Shown: positions 36,523-45,169, counted from the stretch's first letter. The stretch: DNA of 64,000 nt from DATFDN01 sp035685165 (GCA_035685165.1 DASRBI010000009.1:221617-285616), one strand, 5' to 3'. The notes: generated by a model not told the origin, from the letters alone. Made by a program: numbers and translations.

Positions 36523-36792
36523 TCAGATGTGGTCGTCCTTCTGCGGCTGGCCGTCCAACGGGTTGAAGTTGGACCCGAGAGCGATCGCGTCGATGTCCTC
36601 GCGGTCGTTGCCGAACGAGAAGTCATCGAGGATATGCAGCGTATATGGGTTCAGGTTCAGCGCCAGCGCCGGCTTGGTCGATGCGCTCAGCAGCATCCCG
36701 ACCGCCGGGGCCGTGACGGCAACCTGGGCCGACTTCTTGACGAAGTCGCGGCGGCTCGGTGTGCCTTCGGTCTTTTCGATCTCGTCAGACAT
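36523..36792 (-). CDS. Small Tat-signal peptide, candidate substrate of the modification cluster
   Basis: 89 residues. Residues 13-20 (SRRDFVKK) match the Tat consensus S-R-R-x-F-x-K closely, followed by a hydrophobic core and an A-L-A site at 42-44. The mature part, 45 residues, has eight Asp (56, 57, 63, 66, 68, 80, 86, 87), five Asn, two His (53, 88) and ends in DDHI. There is no cysteine. This Asp/Asn/His richness suits Asn/Asp/His hydroxylases and His methyltransferases in the cluster. The ribosome site GGAGGT is strong. A small exported peptide needing Tat suggests it is folded, modified or cofactor-bound before export. I know no named family; the substrate role is inference. Confidence 0.7.
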   Translation of the reverse strand: MSDEIEKTEGTPSRRDFVKKSAQVAVTAPAVGMLLSASTKPALALNLNPYTLHILDDFSFGNDREDIDAIALGSNFNPLDGQPQKDDHI

Positions 36793-36882
36793 AATACTAC
36801 ACCTCCGTCAACAGTATCCGTCGCGACCCACCAGGACCTGCACGACGGGTAGAAAGCAGGCTAGGCGATGGCGAGCGAGAGA

Positions 36883-36910
36883 TCAATACCAAACTGACAG
36901 TTTTTGGCAA
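36883..36910 (-). promoter_or_regulatory. Candidate sigma70-type promoter of the Tat peptide gene
   Basis: On the minus strand a TTGCCA box (36905-36910) and a TATTGA box (36883-36888) are separated by 16 nt, in a markedly AT-rich 186-bp gap between the kinase-fusion stop and the peptide start. The -10 box is imperfect, so this is a weak call. The leader would be about 80 nt. Confidence 0.3.
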
Positions 36911-36978
36911 GCCTATTCTTCACCAATTTATTCCGCGCCTTCATCCCGCGGCCAATAATTTGTTATTTATCATGAACT

Positions 36979-38166
36979 TTAGGCTCCGGGAAAGCCCGTC
37001 GCTCCCGCTATGAGCTCCACGGCCCGGTCGAGGCTGGAGAAACTGAGATCGAAGCACGCGACTGCGCCGATCCAGCGCACCACCTCGTCCACCTTCCCGG
37101 CATCGAGCCGGCAGGGCACGCTCTGGCACTCGTTGAACAGCCGGCCCAGCGCCTCCGCCCGCGAGACCGGCTCGAGACGCGTCGGCGCCTCGGGCTCGAA
37201 GCGAGGAAAGATGACGTGGCTCACGGGCGCGGGCGGCTGGCGCGTGGCCCCGGGCGGCGGCGGCAGATAGCGCAGCACCTTGCCGTCGGTCCGCATGTGG
37301 ATCGGCAATTCCGCGATTTCCGGGCGATAGCGCGCAATGACGTCCCAGCCCGTGCTCTTGATCGCCATGGCGAGCGGCACCGGCGGCACACGGAAACCCG
37401 CCGGCTCGATCAGCGCCACCTCATCGGAGAAATAGCGGAAGCCATGTTGCACCAAGGCCACCGTCAAGGAGGTCTTGCCGCTGCCGGCGGCGGCGGGAAG
37501 CAGGATGCAAGCCGACTCGGTCCCGACGACCCCCGCATGGATGTTGAACAAATGTTCGTGAGCATGCACCGCTGCCTGCCACAGCGCGATCTTCACGATG
37601 GGCGCCAGCCGGGAGAGCCGCCGCGCGTGTCCGACCGGCACGCCGTCCCGATAAACGTCGCTCTTGATGTTGTGCGGGTCCGTGAAGGCGGCGCTGATTT
37701 CGATTACGACGTCGGGGCGGCCGGCGGTGGGCACCGCCAAGTGGCCGAGCACCGAGTTGACCAGCCGCACCTGCGCGCGCGAGGCGAATCGGACCAGCGC
37801 CGTGGTGCCGAGCAGCCGGTAGCTCTGCTCCACCGCGGCGGCGACCGGGGCATAGGGCGCGACCTCGGCATCATTGGGCGGCGGCGCCGGCGCCGGCGCC
37901 GCCAAGCGCACGGGGCCATCGTCGATCATGCCGTGCGCGCCCAGCACTCCGAGAAGCGCGTCCACCCAGCGCGCGGCCTGCTCCGGTTCCGTCTCTCCAC
38001 TGCTGGCGAGCAGCGCGGCCGCCTCGGCCGGGCTCCGCCCCTTCTGCAACTCCCGGATCACCAGCGCCGCGGTGGCATTCAGGCTCAGGAGTTGCTGCGC
38101 CTCGTCCGAGAATGCGACCACGAAGTCATCGAGCGGGAACAGCGCGAGCGGTCGTAACCTAGACAT
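36979..38166 (-). CDS. PqqD-like / HPr-kinase-like fusion protein
   Basis: 395 residues. Residues 1-85 have the PqqD pattern: LNATAALVIREL followed by a helical stretch and LGAHGMI. The rest (about 120-390) resembles HPr-kinase-related kinases: FNIHAGVVG, a P-loop PAAAGSGKTSL at 224-232, and YFSDEVALIE resembling the HprK acidic segment. It probably binds a peptide through PqqD and uses ATP to phosphorylate it or a partner, as reported for some RiPP-associated HprK-like kinases. The start MSRLRPLALF at 38166 gives the usual PqqD start. It leads the minus-strand array, about 190 bp upstream of the Tat peptide, and is divergent from the dioxygenase at 38487. Confidence 0.75.
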   Translation of the reverse strand: MSRLRPLALFPLDDFVVAFSDEAQQLLSLNATAALVIRELQKGRSPAEAAALLASSGETEPEQAARWVDALLGVLGAHGMIDDGPVRLAAPAPAPPPNDAEVAPYAPVAAAVEQSYRLLGTTALVRFASRAQVRLVNSVLGHLAVPTAGRPDVVIEISAAFTDPHNIKSDVYRDGVPVGHARRLSRLAPIVKIALWQAAVHAHEHLFNIHAGVVGTESACILLPAAAGSGKTSLTVALVQHGFRYFSDEVALIEPAGFRVPPVPLAMAIKSTGWDVIARYRPEIAELPIHMRTDGKVLRYLPPPPGATRQPPAPVSHVIFPRFEPEAPTRLEPVSRAEALGRLFNECQSVPCRLDAGKVDEVVRWIGAVACFDLSFSSLDRAVELIAGATGFPGA

Positions 38167-38226
38167 TAACGAGACCGCACAGGGCTCCCGGCCGACGATG
38201 ACCCGACAGTCCGAACACCTTTCCAC

Positions 38227-38486
38227 GCCTCCACGCTTTGCTCATTCAGCAGCCGATCACGCGCACCCCGCAACGGCCGATCCGTGTATCATCCCTGCGC
38301 CCCGGAGCGTCCACAACTTCCGCCGCGACGATCATTGCGGCCGGTCCCGCGTCGCCCTATCCTGCCGAAAGTTGAACGTCCGCGCCGGATTTCTCGCGCG
38401 GTTTTCCGTCTCACATTGGAGCTGCCGATGCAGCCGAACTGGTCAGCGACCATGCCCGCCGCCCCGGCCACCCGCCCACCGCATCC
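38227..38486. other. Divergent intergenic region of the modification cluster
   Basis: About 260 bp between the PqqD-kinase start and the 2OG oxygenase start. It should contain the promoters for both arms. I find no clear operator; the bases are GC-rich and without obvious dyads. Confidence 0.35.
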
Positions 38487-39146
38487 GTGAGACCCGCAAC
38501 CGAGCAACCATCCGAACCGGCCGCGATTAGCGACGTGCCGGCCTTGCGCTACACGAACCTCTTTACCGTCCCGCTCGCCACGCGCGTCTGGGACGACGGC
38601 GGCGAGCTGAACGCCGCGCTTCGCGAGCACATCCTCTCTCATCAGGCGGCGCATCCTGGGGTCGGCAAGTCGAACCAGGGTGGCTGGCACTCGGAAACAG
38701 GACGGCTCGAATTCTGCGGCGAGGCCGGACGACGGCTGGTCGGCCACATGCAGGCGCTCGCCGAGGAAGCGACGCGGCTCGTGTTCGCCGAACGCGGCGC
38801 ACAGCCGCCCGCCTTGCGTTGGAGGCTCTCGGCCTGGGCGAACGTCAACCGCAGCGGCGACTTCAACCGGGTGCACGTGCATCCCGAATCCACCTGGTCG
38901 GGCACCTATTATGTCGATACGGGCGAACCGGACGGCGGCGAGCGCGGGGCGCCGCTGCATCTGTTCGATCCCTGCCCCGGGCGCAGCATGACGTTCTTCC
39001 CGATGCTGGCGCCGAGCGTGTTCGTCCATCCCCGCCCCGGGCTGATGGTGCTGTTCCCGAGCTACGTGCCGCACATGGTGTTCCCACACCGGGGCGGCGG
39101 CACGCGCATCTCGATCGCCTTCAATCTGCGCGCCGATCCGGCCTGA
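38487..39146 (+). CDS. 2OG-Fe(II) oxygenase, PF13759-like
   Basis: A 219-residue dioxygenase. Features: FTVPLATRVW near the N-terminus, then NRVHVHPESTWSGTYYVD, whose His130 and His132 fall in the conserved H-x-HP-x-x-x-SG motif of this putative-2OG-oxygenase family, and a second His/Arg segment VPHMVFPHRGGGTRISIAFN with Arg207. The GTG start at 38487 gives the usual length. It forms an operon with the glycosyltransferase (14-bp gap) and is divergent from the kinase fusion, so it is likely a cluster enzyme. The residue it hydroxylates is unknown. Confidence 0.78.
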   Translation: MRPATEQPSEPAAISDVPALRYTNLFTVPLATRVWDDGGELNAALREHILSHQAAHPGVGKSNQGGWHSETGRLEFCGEAGRRLVGHMQALAEEATRLVFAERGAQPPALRWRLSAWANVNRSGDFNRVHVHPESTWSGTYYVDTGEPDGGERGAPLHLFDPCPGRSMTFFPMLAPSVFVHPRPGLMVLFPSYVPHMVFPHRGGGTRISIAFNLRADPA

Positions 39147-39159
39147 GGCGCCGGCACCG

Positions 39160-40332
39160 ATGGCGGCAGGGGACGCGCCGGCGCTGATCGTGGAAGGCTG
39201 GCGGTTCCTCCCGCACTCTTATGCGATCGTCAACCAGTGGCAGCTTCTTGCGCTGCTTCGCCGCCACATCCGCCTCAAGGTGATCGACGCGCCCTATTAC
39301 CGGCCCTGGCAGCCCGTGGCGGGGCTGTTCCCCGCGGCGGCCGAGCAGGCGCTGCGCGCGCTCGAGATCGCCCGGCCCGGCGAGAGCGCGCGGGCGACCC
39401 TGCGCCTGATCGCGCCGTTCTCCTTCGCCCCATCCGCCTCGCCTCTGACCGCCGTGTTTGCCACCTCCGAGCAGCAGATCATCCGCCGCCGGCAAGTCGC
39501 CGATGCGGGTCAGTATGCGCGGCTGCTGGAAGGCCGGCCGCCCGAGGGTCTCCGCGTCGTCACGCCCTCCCGATGGTCGGCCGAGGCGTTCCATAGGCTC
39601 GGCTTCGCGCCGGCGCAGGTGGCAGTCGTGCCGCACGGGGTGGAGACCGAGATTTTCCATCCCGATCCCCAGGCGCGCGCGCCGATGCGCGCCCGGCTCG
39701 GGATCGGCGCCGGCGATTTCGTGTTTCTGAGCGTCGGCGCGATGACCGGCAACAAGGGCATGGACCTGCTTTTGCGCGCCTTTGCGAAGGTCTGCGGCGC
39801 CTGCGCGGGGGCGAAGCTCGTGCTGAAAGGCGTCGATCCGCTCTACGGCTCGCGCGCGTTGCTCGAGAAATCGCTGGCGTTCCTCTCCGCCCGCGAGCGG
39901 CAGCTTGTGGCCGAGCGGACGGTCTATGCCGGCGAGACGCTGTCGTTCGTTGAGATGGCGGCCCTCTATCAGGCGGCCGACATCTACGTGTCTCCCTATC
40001 GCGCGGAGGGTTTCAACCTGCCGGTGCTGGAGGCGGCGGCCTGCGGCGTGCCGGTGATCTGCACGCGCGGCGGACCGACCGACGAATTCGTGACGGATGA
40101 GTTCGCGCGCCGGATCGACAGCCGCAAATCACTCGTCGCGGTCGAGGGGCAGTCCGCATCGCGGCTCGATCCCGACCTCGATCACCTCACGCTGCTCATG
40201 CAAGCGGCGATCGAGGATACAGAATGGCGCCGCCAGGCCGCGCAGGCCGGCGCAAGCCACACCGCGGCCCGCTATACCTGGGACCACGCAGCCGACAAGC
40301 TGATCCGCTTCCTGTGGCTTATAGATAGATAA
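39160..40332 (+). CDS. GT4-type glycosyltransferase
   Basis: A 390-residue GT-B fold glycosyltransferase of family GT4. The C-terminal half has the nucleotide-sugar site E-x7-E motif in SPYRAEGFNLPVLEAAACG, and GVPVICTRGGPTDEF, while the middle has FVFLSVGAMTGNKGMDLLLRAF. It transfers a sugar from a nucleotide-sugar donor. The acceptor is unknown; next to two OGT fusions, an FkbM methyltransferase and an oxygenase, extension or elaboration of a peptide- or protein-linked glycan is plausible. A 14-bp gap links it to the oxygenase gene. Confidence 0.85.
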   Translation: MAAGDAPALIVEGWRFLPHSYAIVNQWQLLALLRRHIRLKVIDAPYYRPWQPVAGLFPAAAEQALRALEIARPGESARATLRLIAPFSFAPSASPLTAVFATSEQQIIRRRQVADAGQYARLLEGRPPEGLRVVTPSRWSAEAFHRLGFAPAQVAVVPHGVETEIFHPDPQARAPMRARLGIGAGDFVFLSVGAMTGNKGMDLLLRAFAKVCGACAGAKLVLKGVDPLYGSRALLEKSLAFLSARERQLVAERTVYAGETLSFVEMAALYQAADIYVSPYRAEGFNLPVLEAAACGVPVICTRGGPTDEFVTDEFARRIDSRKSLVAVEGQSASRLDPDLDHLTLLMQAAIEDTEWRRQAAQAGASHTAARYTWDHAADKLIRFLWLIDR

Positions 40333-40362
40333 GAGCCCGCTCCCTTGCGGGAGGCGGGACTC
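40333..40362. terminator. Hairpin between convergent genes
   Basis: The glycosyltransferase stop is directly followed by GAG-CCCGCTCCC-TTGC-GGGAGGCGGG-ACTC, a stem with a single bulge and a TTGC loop. It lies between convergent genes, so it could serve both strands. No long T tract follows. Confidence 0.55.
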
Positions 40363-40414
40363 TTCGCCGGCTCCAGCGGCGCGAAGCCAGGGCGGAATGC
40401 CTGCGCAGAAAGTT

Positions 40415-41620
40415 TCAATCGCGCGTCCGGTGCAGCGCGCGCCAGACCGGCAGGACCAGGAAATCGTGCCCTAGGCGCACGGCGGGATAAAGGAAGGACA
40501 GCGGATCGGGCAAATCGACATTGCGGAAATGCGTCACCCGCGCGCGGAACAAGGTGCGAGTGGCGTAGCGCAGGCGATCCGACAGCCGCTCGCGCACGTT
40601 CCAGCGAAACGACGTCACCGTATAGATCGAGGGCGCCTCGACGCGCGCGAACAGGGCGGCCCGGACGCGCGCAACGAGGGGTGCCACCGCCCGGTCGCGC
40701 GCGATCTCGGCGCGCACCCGGTCGGGCAGATCCGCCTCCAGCAAGCCGCGCGCGAGTTCGGCCGCGAGCAGCGTCATCCTGAGGCACCCGGCCTCCGCCG
40801 CGCGCGCCAGCACCGCGGTCCAGTCGAGCGCGGGATGAGCGTGCAGAAGTGCCGCGATGTCGGCGATCCAGATCAGGCGCGCCCATTGCTCCTTGCCGCC
40901 GTGCAGCGAAGCGGCGAGCAACGTGTCCTCCGGCGCGAAGCAGCGGAATCGCTGCCCATGCGGCGCTTCAACCCGCACCGCCCGGGCGAAGATCGGCCCG
41001 GTGTCGAGCTCGGCGCAGAAGGTGCGCGGGGCGAAGGCCCAGTGCGGCTCGATCGGCAGCCGGCCCGGCGCGAACAATATGTCCTGACCGTTGTAGCGGT
41101 AATAATCCTCGACCCGCCGCGGCCGCAGGCCGGCGACCGCCTCGCTGCGGTAACCGAGCGCGTCGAGCACAGCGAGCGTCTCGATCAGTTGCTCGCGCCG
41201 GATCAGGATGTCGAGGTCGTGGTATTCCCTGAGGCCCGCGTCGCCATAGGCTTGCAGCCCGAGCACCGGCCCCTTGAACGGCAGCGCCGACACGCCCCGC
41301 ACCGCCAGCGCCTCCATCACCGCAGCGAGTTGCGCGATCGCCTCCGCCGCCGCCTGCCGGCGCGCGGCAAGGTAGGTGTCGCACGCCGCCACCATTTCGG
41401 GCGGGAAGCGTCCGGGGGCCGCCTCCAGCAAGTGGCGCGACAGCAGCGAGGCGGTGCCCTGGTTTAAGGCGCCCTCAATCAGGCCGATCCAGTCGCCGGG
41501 ATCGAATTCCTCCAGCGCGGCGGCGAGCGCCTCCTGCTGGGCGAGCGTCGCGCCCGGCGGGCGGGCGGTCGCCAGCAGGGCGGCCGTCACGCGCGGCGCC
41601 AGGGTGGTGCCTTGTTCCAT
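40415..41620 (-). CDS. Nucleotidyltransferase family protein (PF14907-like), catalytically intact
   Basis: A 401-residue stand-alone member of the Uncharacterised nucleotidyltransferase family whose diverged copies head the two OGT fusions. Here the catalytic motif is complete: FKGPVLGLQAYG then LREYHDLDILI, giving Asp135 and Asp137, plus a later LPIEPHWAF. It should transfer a nucleotide (AMP or other) to a protein, peptide or small molecule; the target is unknown. This kind of enzyme is found with PqqD and HPr-kinase-like proteins in other peptide-modification loci. It lies at the outer edge of the cluster on the minus strand, converging on the glycosyltransferase. Confidence 0.75.
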   Translation of the reverse strand: MEQGTTLAPRVTAALLATARPPGATLAQQEALAAALEEFDPGDWIGLIEGALNQGTASLLSRHLLEAAPGRFPPEMVAACDTYLAARRQAAAEAIAQLAAVMEALAVRGVSALPFKGPVLGLQAYGDAGLREYHDLDILIRREQLIETLAVLDALGYRSEAVAGLRPRRVEDYYRYNGQDILFAPGRLPIEPHWAFAPRTFCAELDTGPIFARAVRVEAPHGQRFRCFAPEDTLLAASLHGGKEQWARLIWIADIAALLHAHPALDWTAVLARAAEAGCLRMTLLAAELARGLLEADLPDRVRAEIARDRAVAPLVARVRAALFARVEAPSIYTVTSFRWNVRERLSDRLRYATRTLFRARVTHFRNVDLPDPLSFLYPAVRLGHDFLVLPVWRALHRTRD

Positions 41621-41630
41621 TGCGCGAAGG

Positions 41631-42806
41631 TTAACCGGACGGCGAATCGCTTGCGAGGGATTCCTTCCGCGCCCGGCGCCGGTCGCTGCGGCGGCGCGCC
41701 TGCCGCCGGAGCAGCCACATGGCGATGCCGGTGAAGGCGAACAGCGCGGGCAGAAGCCCAGTCAGGCAAACGAGCGCCCGCCAAAGTCCGCCCAGCCCGA
41801 CCCCGAAATGCAGCGTCCTCTGCCAGGCGAGCAGGGCTTGCGCCGGCGCGAAGCGCGCCGGGTCGGAGCGCGCAATGACGGCGCCCGAGCCCGGATCGAC
41901 CTGCACCACGATGGCGGGTGCGCCTTGTGCGTCCCCGGGATGGGCGAGTGACACGCGGTACGGCTGGCCCGGCCTTGTCGGCAGCCCCAGCGCGATCAGC
42001 CGGGCCCGCGGCGTGGCGGAGAGCGCGGCGGCGATGGCGGCGTCGGCGTCGATCGTGCGGCCGCCCGCCGCGATCGGAACCGGCGGCTGCGCGGCCGGCT
42101 CGCGGCTCGGCAGCAGCGCGCGGATCCCGGCGGCAACCGTGTCGGGGAAGGCGAAATAGACGCCGCTGGCGGTGACGGTGACGAACAGGGCGAGGGTCCA
42201 GATGCCGATCGCCCCGTGCAGGTCGCGCCAGAGGCGCAGCCCACGCGCACCGCGCTTCACCGTGAAGGCCGCCCCCCACCTGCCCCGCCGCGGCCACCAG
42301 AGAACGAGGCCGCTGATCCCGAGCCCCAGCATCGCGACGCCGAGCCAGCCGACATAGGGCCGGCCCGCGCGACCCATCAGCAGGTTGCCATGCAGCGCCA
42401 GGACGGGGCTGAGGAACCCGGGAAGCGGCGCGTCATCCCAGGCGACCAGATCAAGCGAGACCGGGTCGATCCGGACGGTGACGATCTGCCTCCGCACCCC
42501 GGCGCGGGGAGGCGTGAACAGGCGGATCAGCGCCGGCTGCCCGCGCGCAGGGGGCGGCGTGTAGAGATAGGGAAGGAACCCGCCGCCCAGCCGCGCCTCC
42601 GCCGCGTGCAGCATCGCCGCGACCCCGTGCGGCGCGCCTTGCGCGAGAAGCAGCTTCGGCGGCGGGTCGAGCAGCGCCGCGATTTCGCTGCGATAGACGA
42701 GGATGCTCCCGCTCAGCCCCAGCGCGACCAGCGGCACGAAGAGGGCCATCGCCACCCAGAGGTGCAGCTTGCGAAGGACGCGACGCACGAGGCCGAACGA
42801 GTCCAT
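41631..42806 (-). CDS. PepSY-associated membrane protein
   Basis: A 391-residue inner-membrane protein of the PepSY_TM family. It starts FGLVRRVLRKLHLWVAMALF, has four hydrophobic helices with the HLWxG-type patterns (LHLWV, LHGNLL, DLHGAIGIW, TLHFG), a periplasmic PepSY-like loop (about 220-320) and an Arg-rich tail. Family members are linked with iron or copper uptake or reduction; the role here is unknown. It is divergent from the serine hydrolase (77 bp between starts). Confidence 0.8.
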   Translation of the reverse strand: MDSFGLVRRVLRKLHLWVAMALFVPLVALGLSGSILVYRSEIAALLDPPPKLLLAQGAPHGVAAMLHAAEARLGGGFLPYLYTPPPARGQPALIRLFTPPRAGVRRQIVTVRIDPVSLDLVAWDDAPLPGFLSPVLALHGNLLMGRAGRPYVGWLGVAMLGLGISGLVLWWPRRGRWGAAFTVKRGARGLRLWRDLHGAIGIWTLALFVTVTASGVYFAFPDTVAAGIRALLPSREPAAQPPVPIAAGGRTIDADAAIAAALSATPRARLIALGLPTRPGQPYRVSLAHPGDAQGAPAIVVQVDPGSGAVIARSDPARFAPAQALLAWQRTLHFGVGLGGLWRALVCLTGLLPALFAFTGIAMWLLRRQARRRSDRRRARKESLASDSPSG

Positions 42807-42883
42807 GCGTGGATCCGAGCCGATGGGCCGGCGTCTACCCGGCGGGGCGCGCCTGCTCTAGCCTAACCGTACAGGAGCCGCCG

Positions 42884-44350
42884 ATGTCAGAGCCGGAGCT
42901 GCCCGACCGCGTCGATCCGATGTTCGACCGCACGCCGCCCTTCGCGGCGGGCGACGGGCCGCCCGATCCGGTGGTGTATGACGGCTCGGCCGCCGCGCTG
43001 CGCCAGCGGGTGGTCAATTTCGCCGCCAAGCGCTTCGCCGACATGCTGTACGTCTCGGGCCTGGATCGCGCGACCGCCGAGCGGCACTTCCGCTGGCGCC
43101 CGGTGGAGCGGCCGGGCAGCCTCGGCGCCCGCCCCGCACCCTCGCCCGACGCAGCCTTCGCACTTCTGAAGGCGCAGCGCGCCGGGCGGATCGCGATCGC
43201 GAGCGACGATGCCACTCGCACGGTGACGGTGCGCTGGCAGCACGACAGCGCCGAGATCACCGGCCGCGCCGTCGCCCCACCGGGCTATGGCGGCATCCTG
43301 CTCGGCCCGGCCGAGCGGCCCCGCTTCGATCCCGCCCCAATCGCGCGCGCCGCGGGCGAGCCCGCCCGGCCCTGGCCGGTCGGCGACGCGGTGGAGACGC
43401 CCCGCCCGCTGCCGGCCGTCTCTGATGCAGCGGACGCGCTGTTTGCCGCTTCGCCGGGGCTCTACGGCATCCTTATCGCCACGCCAGAGCGGGTGCTGTT
43501 CGAACGCTACAGCGCCTTCGGCGCGCCCGATCGCGCGACGCCGAGCTGGTCGATGGGCAAGGCCGTCACCTGCACGGTGATCGGCCGGCTGATCCAGGAG
43601 GGCTGGCTGCGCTCGCCCTATGATCCGGCGCGGGCGCCGCTCTGGCGCGATCCGCGCGCGCCGCATCAGCAGATCACGCTCGATCACCTGCTCAGGATGC
43701 GCTCGGGTCTCGGGATGCCGGTGCTGCACGAGGACGGCCGCGTGACGCTCGGCTTTGAGAACAGCGCCGTCTATCACGACGCGGCCGACGCCTTCGATTT
43801 CGCGCAGCGGCAGATCGTTGCCACCGTGCCGGGCTCGGTGTTCCGCTACGTCAACAGCGGCATCAATGTGCTCGGCGCCATCATCCGCGCCGAGATCGAG
43901 AAGCGCGGACTGCCCTATCACGCGGGGCTCTATTCCTTGCTCGCCGACCGGCTCGGGATGCGGAGCTTCCAGCATTCGGCCGACATCGCGGGCAATTTGA
44001 TCGCCTCGGGCGCCGCCTTCGCCACGCTGCGCGACTATGCCAAGCTCGGCGTGCTCTATCTTCGGGACGGCGTTTGGAAGGGCGAGCGGCTGCTGCCCGC
44101 GGGTTGGGCCGACTACGCGCTGCGGCCGACGCACAGCGGCTCCTCCTACGCCGCCTGTTTTCGCTCCAACGCCGACCGTTTCTTTCCGCAACTGCCGGCC
44201 GATGCCGCCTGGGCGTCGGGCGCCTCGGAGCAGCGGATCGTGATCCTGCGCCGCCAGGGACTGACGGCGGCAATCGCCAACGAGACCGATCATCCGATCG
44301 ACCACCAGGCGCTCGGCCGCACCATCGCCGCCGCCATCGATTCACGCTGA
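42884..44350 (+). CDS. Serine hydrolase, class C beta-lactamase family
   Basis: A 488-residue penicillin-binding-like hydrolase. The catalytic S-x-x-K is in PSWSMGKAV, Tyr-x-Asn is in RYVNSGIN, and a third motif region (HSGSSY) lies near the C-terminus. No signal peptide is visible and the first 160 residues are an additional domain, so it may be a cytoplasmic esterase/peptidase rather than a beta-lactamase. ATG 42884 follows AGGAG by about 7 nt. The next gene begins 18 bp after its stop on the same strand. Confidence 0.8.
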   Translation: MSEPELPDRVDPMFDRTPPFAAGDGPPDPVVYDGSAAALRQRVVNFAAKRFADMLYVSGLDRATAERHFRWRPVERPGSLGARPAPSPDAAFALLKAQRAGRIAIASDDATRTVTVRWQHDSAEITGRAVAPPGYGGILLGPAERPRFDPAPIARAAGEPARPWPVGDAVETPRPLPAVSDAADALFAASPGLYGILIATPERVLFERYSAFGAPDRATPSWSMGKAVTCTVIGRLIQEGWLRSPYDPARAPLWRDPRAPHQQITLDHLLRMRSGLGMPVLHEDGRVTLGFENSAVYHDAADAFDFAQRQIVATVPGSVFRYVNSGINVLGAIIRAEIEKRGLPYHAGLYSLLADRLGMRSFQHSADIAGNLIASGAAFATLRDYAKLGVLYLRDGVWKGERLLPAGWADYALRPTHSGSSYAACFRSNADRFFPQLPADAAWASGASEQRIVILRRQGLTAAIANETDHPIDHQALGRTIAAAIDSR

Positions 44351-44368
44351 AACCCGGGAGGATACGCA

Positions 44369-45157
44369 ATGGCCGCTCTCCGCAACCCCGCCCGCGAGAA
44401 GCTGGAAGCCGACGGCATGGCGCTCGGCTTCACGGTCAAGATGGTCCGCAGCGTGGAGATCGCCTCGGCGGCGAAGGCCGCCGGCTATGACTGGCTCTTT
44501 CTCGACTGCGAGCATGGCACGCTCGGGCTCGATGCGGCGGCGCAGATCGCGGTCGCGGCGCTGGAGGCCGGCATCGCCCCGATCGCGCGCGTGCCGAACG
44601 GCGAATACGCGACCGCCACCCGCCTGCTGGATAACGGCATTACCGGCATCGTGGTGCCGCATGTCGATACGCCGGAGGAGGCGAAGGAGATCGTGCAGCG
44701 GCTGAAATACCCGCCGATGGGCCACCGCTCCTCGGGCGGCATCGGGCCGCATTACGGCTTGCGGAGCCTGAAGATCGGCGAGGCGGCGGCGGCGATGAAC
44801 GCCGCCAACATGACGATCGTGATGCTGGAGACGCCGACCGCGATCGAGAACGCCGACGCGATCGCCGCCGTGGCAGGGATCGACGTGCTGCTGATCGGCA
44901 CCAACGATCTTTGCTTCGAGATGGGCATTCCCGGCGAGTACACGAACGCCCGCGTCGTCGCCGCCTATGAGCGCACCATCGCCGCCTGCCGCAAGCACGG
45001 CAAATGGGCCGGCATGGGCGGCATCTACGTCGAAGAGATCATGGAGCGCTATATCCGCATGGGCTGCCGCTTCAATCTGGGCGGCGCCGACCAGAGCTTC
45101 ATGCTGGGCGCGGCCCAGGCGCGGAGCGCGGCGCTGCGGAAGTTCGTTTCAACCTGA
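44369..45157 (+). CDS. HpcH/HpaI aldolase / citrate lyase family protein
   Basis: A 262-residue TIM-barrel class II aldolase. Features: YDWLFLDCEHGTLGLDAAAQ (the acid and metal-site region), RVPNG with the conserved Arg, VMLETPTAIENA with a metal-binding Glu and IGTNDLCFEMG with the Asp. These enzymes cleave 4-hydroxy-2-oxoacids to pyruvate or oxaloacetate and an aldehyde, or condense them. The substrate is unknown. A GGGAGG ribosome site precedes the ATG and 18 bp separate it from the serine hydrolase, so the two may share a transcript. Confidence 0.88.
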   Translation: MAALRNPAREKLEADGMALGFTVKMVRSVEIASAAKAAGYDWLFLDCEHGTLGLDAAAQIAVAALEAGIAPIARVPNGEYATATRLLDNGITGIVVPHVDTPEEAKEIVQRLKYPPMGHRSSGGIGPHYGLRSLKIGEAAAAMNAANMTIVMLETPTAIENADAIAAVAGIDVLLIGTNDLCFEMGIPGEYTNARVVAAYERTIAACRKHGKWAGMGGIYVEEIMERYIRMGCRFNLGGADQSFMLGAAQARSAALRKFVST

Positions 45158-45169
45158 GGTTGCGAGCGC

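Noticed and set aside
36523..38166. Lasso- or lanthipeptide-type gene cluster
   Set aside because: PqqD and kinase-like features invited this, but no cyclase, protease or dehydratase of those classes is present and the peptide has a Tat signal without cysteines.
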